From the NCBI GenBank assembly GCA_021783695.1, contig JAJXTO010000006.1, forward strand, positions 41,087-105,086: a DNA stretch of 64,000 nucleotides, written 5' to 3'. The position numbers and the translations under genes were made by a program. Under the pieces are notes generated by a model that saw nothing but the letters and a program-made list of their open reading frames with translations, searched no databases and was not told where the DNA came from. This document shows, one piece after another, positions 58,334 to 64,000 of this stretch. Positions within the stretch are counted from its first letter, which is position 1; each line of letters opens with the position of its first letter. This DNA comes from Pseudomonadota bacterium (GTDB lineage: Bacteria > Pseudomonadota > Gammaproteobacteria > Burkholderiales > Burkholderiaceae_C).

Positions 58334-59185
58334 TTATTTGGTGTCGCGGCGCATGCGGTTGCGCCGCGTCATGGCCTGGCACGGTTCGCAGTCGTCCTTG
58401 CGCGCCTTGCGTCCGTAGCGTGCGGCATAGCGATCGAAAATCGTCCGCGGCACGATGTGCAGAAATTTACTCAGCAGCCCCATTTGCCAAGGAATGGTGG
58501 CGTAGGCGCGACCCGTGTCGATCGCGCGCAGGGCGCGCTCGGCAAATACTGCCGGCGTGATGAGGAAGGGCATGCGAAAGCGGTTGCCCGCGGTCATGGG
58601 CGTCTCGATATAGCCGGGGCTGATGGTGACGACCTTCACGCCGCTGGGGCGAAGTTCCACCCGCAGGCTTTCGAGCGAGCGGATCAGCGCGGCCTTGCTG
58701 GCGCAGTACGCCGCATGGCAGGGCAGGCCGCGCACGCCGGCCACGCTGGCGATGCCCACCATCGTGCCGCTGCCGCGTGCGCGCATCGGCGCGATGAACG
58801 GAGCCAGGGTGGCAAGCGCGGCGGCCCAGTTGATGTCCATGATGTCGATGGCCACATCGAGATCGTCGGCCTGCGACAGATCCACGCCGTGGCTGATGCC
58901 GGCGTTGGCGATGACCACCTGCGGGCAGCCCCATTCGCGCAGCAGGGTGTCGCTCTCGGCGCGCAGACGGTCGGTGTCGCGCACGTCGGCGCAGATCAGC
59001 CGCAGCCGGGCATGATCATCCGGGCCGAGGCCGCAGTCGCGCGCGAGCTGCTCGAGCAGCTCGGCGCGGCGGGCAATCAGCACCAGCCGCCAGCCGCGCG
59101 CGGCATAGGCCGTTGCCAGCGCGGCGCCGATGCCGCTCGACGCGCCGGTGAGCAGCAGGATGGGGGCACTGGAAGCGTCCGTCAT
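58334..59185 (-). CDS. Short-chain dehydrogenase/reductase
   Basis: Classical SDR (283 aa). Nucleotide motif LLLTGASSGIGAALA at about 10-24, ICADVRD, IANAGISHG, the catalytic YCASK (Tyr163 region) in PCHAAYCASKAALI with Ser in GIASVAG, and a C-terminal helix rich in basic residues. The end (RRNRMRRDTK) is cationic. No strict substrate can be assigned. It begins by ATGA overlap with lptC and so probably shares its transcript. In the usual order lptA and lptB would follow lptC, so this gene may be an insertion there. Confidence 0.85.
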   Translation of the reverse strand: MTDASSAPILLLTGASSGIGAALATAYAARGWRLVLIARRAELLEQLARDCGLGPDDHARLRLICADVRDTDRLRAESDTLLREWGCPQVVIANAGISHGVDLSQADDLDVAIDIMDINWAAALATLAPFIAPMRARGSGTMVGIASVAGVRGLPCHAAYCASKAALIRSLESLRVELRPSGVKVVTISPGYIETPMTAGNRFRMPFLITPAVFAERALRAIDTGRAYATIPWQMGLLSKFLHIVPRTIFDRYAARYGRKARKDDCEPCQAMTRRNRMRRDTK

Positions 59186-59802
59186 GGTCTGGCCGCAGGC
59201 GCGGGGCCGGCGGGAACGATGACCGCCTGCACCCGGCCCTGCAGGGCCGCGGTGCCATCGACGCCATTGAACTGCAGGCTGTTGCCGGAGAACCGCGTCT
59301 GGCCCTGCTGCACCACGGTGGGACGATTGGACTGCACGATCTGCTGGTTGGGGAAGATGTTCAGAAAGTCGCTGCGCACGACCAACGGCGGCTGGTTGGC
59401 CGTGCCGCTGCGTTCGACCACGGCATTTCCCAGGAGTTGCACATTGCTGCCGTCCTTGTTGGACAGACCACGCAGCGCGGTGGCCGTGGTGACCAGGCCC
59501 TGCGGGTTGACTGCGTGCAGTTGCGGCCCGGTGATATCGAACGTGTCCGTCGCGGGAAGATGCACCATCTGCGCGCCACGCAGCACGGCGGTGAGCTGGC
59601 CCTGCGCGTTGTAACTCGCGGTGGAAAAGTCGTGCAGCAGGTAGTCGGGCAGTGCGGACTGGGCAGGGCTGAGCTTGGAGTGCTGCTCGGCCTGCATCAC
59701 CACCTGCGCCACCCACCAGCTGAATGCGGCGGCGATGGCCAGCAGCAGCACCGGCGTCCACGCACTCAGGCGCAACCAGAACTGGCGCAGGTTCAGGCGC
59801 AT
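59182..59802 (-). CDS. lptC: LPS export periplasmic bridge protein LptC
   Basis: Inner-membrane bitopic protein forming part of the LPS bridge with LptA. The 206-aa protein has an N-terminal anchor (WTPVLLLAIAAAFSWWV at about residues 15-31) and a periplasmic OstA-like beta-jellyroll: PDYLLHDFSTASYNAQGQLTAVLRG, FDITGPQLHAVNP and QFNGVDGTAALQG. The length and layout fit LptC. The start overlaps kdsC by ten bases, and its end overlaps the SDR start by four. Confidence 0.9.
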   Translation of the reverse strand: MRLNLRQFWLRLSAWTPVLLLAIAAAFSWWVAQVVMQAEQHSKLSPAQSALPDYLLHDFSTASYNAQGQLTAVLRGAQMVHLPATDTFDITGPQLHAVNPQGLVTTATALRGLSNKDGSNVQLLGNAVVERSGTANQPPLVVRSDFLNIFPNQQIVQSNRPTVVQQGQTRFSGNSLQFNGVDGTAALQGRVQAVIVPAGPAPAARP

Positions 59803-60395
59803 GGCAAGACGGGTGCCGCAGCACGCGGCGGGGTGTGCGGCTTGCCGTCGAGCGCGTCCTGCAGCAAGGCGGCGTAGGCGCCGCGCGCGGTCAGCAGCAA
59901 ATCGCAGACCTCGCGCACCGCGCCCAGGCCTGCGGGCGCGCGGGTGACGTAGCGCACGCGGGCGAGCACTTCGGCGTGGCTTTGCGGCGGCGCAGCGCTG
60001 AAAGCGGCGCGCGCGATCAGCGCGAGATCGGGCCAGTCGTCTCCGATGATGGCCACCTGCGTCCAGCTCAGTTGCAACTGGTCGAGCAGGGCTTGCGCCG
60101 CCGGGAGCTTGGCGCCACTGCCCAGAATGCCGTGTTGCAGACCCAGCTCTGCGATACGCGCCCGCAGCGCCGGACTGTCGCGGCCGGACACGATGACCGG
60201 CTCGACGCCCGCATGCATCAGCAGCTTGAGGCCGTGGCCGTCGAGGGTGGAAAAACGCTTGAGTTCTTCGCCCTGCGCACCGTAGAGCAGATCGCCGGGG
60301 GTGAGCACGCCATCCACATCGAGCAGCAGCAGGCGCACGTCGAGCGCGGCGAGCACGAGCTCGGGATCGAAGGCGAGGCGTGGCGTGGCGTCCAT
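59793..60395 (-). CDS. kdsC: 3-deoxy-D-manno-octulosonate 8-phosphate phosphatase KdsC
   Basis: HAD phosphatase releasing Kdo from Kdo-8-phosphate in LPS core synthesis. The 200-aa protein has motif I LLLLDVDGVLTPG (both aspartates), FSTLDGHGLKLLMHAGVEPVIVSGRDS, and GDDWPDLALIARAAFSAAPPQSHAEV with the motif IV aspartates. GDDWPD varies from the usual GDDxxD only within the loop. It lies between kdsD and lptC, the standard order in proteobacteria. Confidence 0.92.
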   Translation of the reverse strand: MDATPRLAFDPELVLAALDVRLLLLDVDGVLTPGDLLYGAQGEELKRFSTLDGHGLKLLMHAGVEPVIVSGRDSPALRARIAELGLQHGILGSGAKLPAAQALLDQLQLSWTQVAIIGDDWPDLALIARAAFSAAPPQSHAEVLARVRYVTRAPAGLGAVREVCDLLLTARGAYAALLQDALDGKPHTPPRAAAPVLPCA

Positions 60396-60412
60396 GGCGG
60401 GTGAGTCCCCTG

Positions 60413-61411
60413 TCAGATGACCTTGGCCGCAAACAGGTCGTGCGTATTCAGGGCGCCGACCGGCTTGCCCTGCGGATCGGCGACCAGCAGTTGATTGATG
60501 CGGAACTGCTCCATGAGTTGCACCGCTTCGACCGCCAGCGCATCCGGGCCAATGGTGCGCGGCTGTGGGTGCATGGCCTGCTGCGCCTGCAGGGTGTTGA
60601 GGTTGGCGCCCTTCTCGATCAGGCGACGCAGATCGCCGTCGGTGATGATGCCGAGCAGCACGCCCTGCGCATCGACCACGGCCGTCATGCCCAGACCCTT
60701 GCGGGTGATTTCCATCAGCGCGGCAGTGAAGGGCGCTTCGCCCGGCACGCTGGGCACGGCCTCGCCGCTGCGCATCACGTCGCGCACATGGGTGAGCAGC
60801 TTGCGTCCCAGGCTGCCGCCCGGATGGGTGCGGGCGAAGTCTTCCGGGCCGAAGCCGCGCGCATCGAGCAGCGCCACCGCCAGCGCGTCGCCCAGCGCGA
60901 GCTGCGCCGTGGTGCTGGCGGTGGGCGCGAGGTTGAGCGGGCAGGCCTCTTGCTCGACGGCGCAGTCGAGCAGAATGTCGGCATGCCGTGCCAGAGTGGA
61001 ATCGGTGCGCCCGGTCATGCTGATGAGTGTGGCGCCCAGGCGCTTGACCTGCGGCACGATACGGGTGAGCTCCTCGGTTTCGCCCGAGTTGGACAGGGCG
61101 AGGAACACGTCCTGGCGGGTCACCATGCCCAGATCACCGTGGCTGGCCTCCGCCGGGTGCACGAAGTAGGCCGGCGTGCCGGTGGAAGCCAGGGTGGCAG
61201 CGATCTTGCGCCCGACATGGCCCGATTTGCCCATGCCCGACACCACCACCCGCCCGGTGCTCTGCAGGATGCACTGCACCGCCTGCGCGAACGCCGCGGC
61301 CAGGGGCGGCGTCAACATGCGCTCACGCAGCGCAAGCAGGGCGCGGGCTTCAATATCAAGGGTATCGCGCGCGAGCTGCGTGGCGCGTTCAGACGAGAAC
61401 GGTGTGTGCAT
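60413..61411 (-). CDS. kdsD: D-arabinose-5-phosphate isomerase KdsD
   Basis: Converts ribulose 5-phosphate to arabinose 5-phosphate for Kdo synthesis. The 332-aa protein has an SIS domain (about 35-185: VVVSGMGKSGHVGRKIAATLASTGTPAYFVHPAEASHGDLGMV, ALSNSGETEEL) and two CBS domains (about 205-330: MRSGEAVPSVPGEAPF, GIITDGDLRRL, MHPQPRTIGPDALAVEAVQLM). Full length. No Shine-Dalgarno sequence is seen, but a TATACT element lies only seven bases before the ATG, so the mRNA could be almost leaderless. Confidence 0.93.
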   Translation of the reverse strand: MHTPFSSERATQLARDTLDIEARALLALRERMLTPPLAAAFAQAVQCILQSTGRVVVSGMGKSGHVGRKIAATLASTGTPAYFVHPAEASHGDLGMVTRQDVFLALSNSGETEELTRIVPQVKRLGATLISMTGRTDSTLARHADILLDCAVEQEACPLNLAPTASTTAQLALGDALAVALLDARGFGPEDFARTHPGGSLGRKLLTHVRDVMRSGEAVPSVPGEAPFTAALMEITRKGLGMTAVVDAQGVLLGIITDGDLRRLIEKGANLNTLQAQQAMHPQPRTIGPDALAVEAVQLMEQFRINQLLVADPQGKPVGALNTHDLFAAKVI

Positions 61412-61418
61412 TGCGTGC

Positions 61419-61447
61419 AGTATAAAAACCGCCGCCGGTCTTGTCCG
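61419..61447 (-). promoter_or_regulatory. Candidate sigma-70 promoter of kdsD
   Basis: Read on the minus strand: CGGACA, 17 bases, TATACT (5 of 6 in the -10, 4 of 6 in the -35 consensus). The expected start of transcription would fall one or two bases before the kdsD ATG at 61411, which predicts a nearly leaderless message. Confidence 0.4.
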
Positions 61448-61456
61448 GGAAAGGAC

Positions 61457-62092
61457 TCAGCTCACAAGGCCCTGATGCATGGCGTAGCGCACCAGATCGG
61501 CGTCATTGTCGAGCGCGAGCTTGTGCATCAGCCGGGTCTTGTGCGTGCTCACGGTCTTGCAGCTGATGTGCAGCTCGTCTGCCACCTGATTCACCGATTT
61601 GCCCTCCACCAGACGCATGAACACCTGCATTTCCCGATCCGAGAGGCGGGCGTGCGGTTCTTCTGCCGCATCGCCATCGTGCATATAGTTGGCCAGTTGC
61701 TCGGCCACGCCAGGGGTGAGGTAGCGCCCGCCGTGCACCACCTTATGAATCGCCTCGACCAGCACGTCGGGACTGCAGCCCTTGGTGAGATAACCGGCCG
61801 CGCCGCCGCGCAGGGCCCGCAGGGCGAATTGCTGCTCTGGATGCATGCTCAGAATCAGCACCGGCAATTCTGGATGCATGAGCTTGATGCGCTTGAGCAG
61901 ATCGAGGCCGTTGCCTTCGGGCATGGAGAGGTCGAGCAGCACCACGTTCCAGACCTGCTCGCGGATGGATTGCATGGCCCGGGCAACGTCACCGCACCAG
62001 ACGGCCTCCATGCCGTTGGATCCGAGAAAACGGGCCAGGCTTTCGCCCAGCAGCGCGTGATCGTCAATGATGAGGACGCGCAATTCACTCAC
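61457..62092 (-). CDS. NarL/FixJ-family response regulator
   Basis: Two-component regulator (211 aa). The receiver domain begins VLIIDDHALLGESLARFL; the phospho-accepting Asp54 is in VVLLDLSMPEG and the conserved Lys in GYLTKGCSP. The C-terminal LuxR-type HTH is LSDREMQVFMRLVEGKSVNQVADELHISCKTVSTHKTRLM. The start is GTG at 62092, eight bases before the end of the kinase gene, so both overlap and are coupled. The frame is open further upstream without homology. The signal and targets are unknown. Confidence 0.9.
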   Translation of the reverse strand: MSELRVLIIDDHALLGESLARFLGSNGMEAVWCGDVARAMQSIREQVWNVVLLDLSMPEGNGLDLLKRIKLMHPELPVLILSMHPEQQFALRALRGGAAGYLTKGCSPDVLVEAIHKVVHGGRYLTPGVAEQLANYMHDGDAAEEPHARLSDREMQVFMRLVEGKSVNQVADELHISCKTVSTHKTRLMHKLALDNDADLVRYAMHQGLVS

Positions 62093-63239
62093 TTTGCGCC
62101 GCCTCCGCAATGGGCAAGCACACCCGCACCCGCACCCCGCCCTGAGCGGACTGGTCAAGCTGGAAGTCGCCACCGAAGACCGCCGCCCGCTCGCGCATGC
62201 CGCGCAACCCCAGGGAGGGTCGGCTGGCAGGCTGCGCCTGCGGGGCGTAGCCGATGCCGTCGTCCTCCACCGAAATGCAGATCAGCCCCCCCTCGGCGTC
62301 CATGCAGCGCACCCAGGCCTGGCGCGCCCGCGCATGGCGCACCACATTGGTCAGACCCTCCTGGGCGATACGGAACAGCTCGGTGGCGATCAGTTCGCCG
62401 ACCTCGCCCTGGTAGCTCAGTTCGGTATGGACGCGGATGGCGTAGCGCTTGGCGTATTGCCCGGCCATCCAGCGCAGGCCCGCCTTGAGACCCAGGTCGA
62501 GCACACTGGGCCGTAGCTCGGCAGCCACCCGCCGACCCGCCTCGGCGGCGGCGTGGATGAGTTTGTCGATATTGGCAAACAGCTCGGGCGTCTGGTTCGC
62601 GCCGAACTGCTTGCGCAGCAAGGCCACATCCATTTGCAGCGCTGTGAGCACCTGACCCAGATCGTCATGCAGATCGCGCGCCATGCGGGCGCGCTCGGCC
62701 TCACGCACAGATTCGAGATGTGATGCGATTTGCCGCAGATCGGTGGAGAGATTACGCAATTGCGACTCCCGCAGATGGGTCTGGGTGACGTTGAGCATCA
62801 CGCCAGTTGATTCCATCGTCCCAGCATCGGCCGCGTGTGTGCGGGCACGCACGTTCACCCACTTCATCCCATGCGGGGTTTGCAGGCGGCCTTCCCAGTT
62901 CCACAGCCCCGCCGCTGTACTGGCTTGCAGACTTGTCTGGAACGCAGCGACATCCTGCGGGTCGATCAGGGCCAGAAAGTGCTGCGCGGAAGCCAGCAAA
63001 TCGTCGGCCCGCAGCCCGCAGACCGCCAGGCAGCTGGCGCTGGCAAAATTGAACTGCAGTGGCGCGCCGTCATGGCGCAAGCGGAAGATGAAGCCCGGCA
63101 GTTGATCGATCAGCTCTTGCACATCGACCGCCGGGGCGGCCGTGCGCGCATCAGCCATCGGCGCATTGGAGGGCGTTGCGCCCGCGTTGCAGTGTTCCGT
63201 TGGGGAAGCAGACAAGACAACCTCCATCGACAGGGGCAT
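62085..63239 (-). CDS. Sensor histidine kinase with PAS domain (HisKA_3 type)
   Basis: Cytoplasmic sensor kinase of the NarX/DegS group (384 aa); no membrane segment is visible. A PAS-like sensor domain (about 42-155, DQLPGFIFRLRHDGAPLQFNFASASCLAVCG) precedes the dimerisation/phospho-acceptor helix ERARMARDLHDDLGQVLTALQ with His191, then the ATP domain with LFRIAQEGLTNVVRHA, ISVEDDGIGY and SLGLRGMRERAAVFGG. PAS cofactors (heme or flavin) cannot be inferred. It pairs with the response regulator that overlaps its end. Confidence 0.88.
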   Translation of the reverse strand: MPLSMEVVLSASPTEHCNAGATPSNAPMADARTAAPAVDVQELIDQLPGFIFRLRHDGAPLQFNFASASCLAVCGLRADDLLASAQHFLALIDPQDVAAFQTSLQASTAAGLWNWEGRLQTPHGMKWVNVRARTHAADAGTMESTGVMLNVTQTHLRESQLRNLSTDLRQIASHLESVREAERARMARDLHDDLGQVLTALQMDVALLRKQFGANQTPELFANIDKLIHAAAEAGRRVAAELRPSVLDLGLKAGLRWMAGQYAKRYAIRVHTELSYQGEVGELIATELFRIAQEGLTNVVRHARARQAWVRCMDAEGGLICISVEDDGIGYAPQAQPASRPSLGLRGMRERAAVFGGDFQLDQSAQGGVRVRVCLPIAEAAQSE

Positions 63240-63686
63240 TCCTCAAGGGCTGTATGACAGGACATGCAGGATCAGCGCACCATCAAATCCATATGAAGTC
63301 GAAAACGCCTGTGAATTCAACTTTTTTCTTATCAATGCCTACAGGCTATCAGAAAATTCTGACAGACAAACCAGAATTTTCCGACGTGGCAACTCAGCGC
63401 GTGCTGATCGACTTGTCTCTGGGAAAATTCGACAATTTATTTAGTTAAATCGGCATTTTTGGTGGGCCGCAAGGTCTCAGACAGGCTCCGCGGCTGAAAG
63501 CGCGGACGTTGCTTGCGCAGATCGCTTGCATTACTGTTGGCCATTTGTAACAAAACGTCGAATTTTTGTCGTTGTGTAGCGGCGCTTTCGGGGCATCGGC
63601 CAGTGGAGAGCGTCAATTTTTGCTGGTGTGCAGTCAGTGTGCATGAAAAAAGTCCGCTGGTGGAGCGCCCAAGTCAGGGAGTTGTC
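63240..63686. other. 447-bp intergenic region, AT-richer than its surroundings
   Basis: Lies between the minus-strand kinase gene and the plus-strand lipoprotein gene, so it must hold both promoters. It is visibly AT-rich (about 63290-63450) and contains an inverted repeat (separate entry). A 51-codon frame at 63293-63448 has no ribosome-binding site and no recognisable product. I saw no RNA gene or further coding frame. Confidence 0.6.
63352..63381. repeat. 10-bp inverted repeat in the intergenic region
   Basis: GAAAATTCTG (63352-63361) and CAGAATTTTC (63372-63381) are exact inverted repeats with a 10-base spacer. GAAAATTC recurs once more near 63421. The hairpin has no U-tract; an operator is the simplest reading. 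Confidence 0.5.
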
Positions 63687-64000
63687 ATGAATACATCCTT
63701 TTTGAATGCGGGAGCCGTTGCGCTTTTGGCTTCGGTCTTCCTCTCTGCCTGCGGCGGTGGCGGAACAACCGATCTCGCTGCGGCCAACACGGCAACCACC
63801 GGAGCGGGAACCGCCGCAATCGCCAGCCCGCAGCCAACGATCACTGGCGGCATCGCGTCGAGCGATACCGCACCCGCACCCGCACCCGCACCCGCACCCG
63901 CACCCGCACCCGCACCCGCACCCGCACCCGCACCCGCACCCGCACCCGCACCCGCACCCGCACCCGCACCCGCACCCGCACCCGCACCCGCACCCGCACC
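63687..64000 (+). CDS. Lipoprotein with (Ala-Pro)n repeat, truncated by the window end
   Basis: Only the first 104 codons are present. The signal peptide (MNTSFLNAGAVALLASVFLSACGGGG) ends in a lipobox with Cys22, so the protein is likely a lipoprotein on the outer or inner membrane. A Thr/Ala-rich linker follows, then from residue 62 an Ala-Pro repeat that continues to the edge. No domain can yet be identified. GGGAG lies upstream of the ATG. The Ala-Pro rod could span the periplasm or display a distal domain. Confidence 0.75.
   Translation, partial: MNTSFLNAGAVALLASVFLSACGGGGTTDLAAANTATTGAGTAAIASPQPTITGGIASSDTAPAPAPAPAPAPAPAPAPAPAPAPAPAPAPAPAPAPAPAPAPA
63870..64000 (+). repeat. (GCACCC)n hexanucleotide tandem repeat
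   Basis: At least 21 uninterrupted copies of GCACCC, running to the window edge, in frame with the lipoprotein and coding for Ala-Pro units. Because the unit is two codons long, copy-number change would alter length without shifting the frame. The copies are identical, so assembly of this stretch may be uncertain. Confidence 0.9.

Noticed and set aside
63293..63448. 51-codon open frame in the intergenic region
   Set aside because: No ribosome-binding site, no recognisable features, AT-rich region likely regulatory.
63870..64000. CRISPR-like array
   Set aside because: The repeats are 6-base units without spacers and in frame with a protein; a simple tandem repeat.

Overview
The window is GC-rich, densely coding bacterial DNA with short intergenic gaps. 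The gene content fits a facultatively autotrophic, sulfur-associated betaproteobacterium of the Burkholderiales, and a Thiomonas-like organism is my best guess. Reasons: an alpha-carboxysome shell gene next to a cbb (Calvin cycle) operon in the order known from Cupriavidus, a secreted rhodanese and DsrE pair, and Burkholderiales-style housekeeping clusters. The taxon is an inference; no rRNA or tRNA gene was seen to confirm it.

Left part (1-14.7 kb): the 3' edge of a carboxysome locus (csoS1D), followed by a trypsin-fold peptidase, a small unknown protein, transaldolase and rsmE. Then comes cbbR on the minus strand, divergent from cbbF-cbbP-cbbT-cbbZ-cbbG(gap)-cbbK(pgk)-cbbA(fba). RuBisCO is not in the window and probably lies upstream of base 1. 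The cbbR-cbbF intergenic region carries a LysR-type box, a palindrome and a very strong 54-nt hairpin. A redoxin and cbbY follow the operon.

Middle part (14.7-35.3 kb): housekeeping genes. On the minus strand are leuS-lptE-holA and the gatC-gatA ... gatB transcription unit, into which a type II restriction-modification pair and a LysE exporter are inserted. NDH-2 is on the plus strand. The cell-shape operon mreB-mreC-mreD-mrdA(PBP2)-rodA follows, then an exported rhodanese and an exported DsrE-like protein.

Right part (35.3-58.3 kb): a large polyamine and amino-compound assimilation island. It has agmatinase, PuuB-, PuuD-, PuuA- and PuuC-like enzymes (the gamma-glutamylated putrescine pathway), three class III aminotransferases including SpuC- and GabT-like ones, a PotFGHI-type polyamine ABC transporter, a Liv-type ABC transporter, an outer-membrane porin and a MocR/GabR-type regulator. 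Together they could hydrolyse agmatine to putrescine and urea, import putrescine, convert it to GABA and feed it to succinate. Sigma-54 type promoter sequences precede potF (very good match) and puuA (fair match), which suggests nitrogen control.

Last part (58.3-64 kb): kdsD-kdsC-lptC, translationally coupled to a short-chain dehydrogenase instead of the usual lptA-lptB; a two-component system of the NarL/FixJ type; an AT-richer intergenic region; and a lipoprotein running off the end inside a (GCACCC)n repeat. No CRISPR array, insertion sequence, prophage or RNA gene was recognised.
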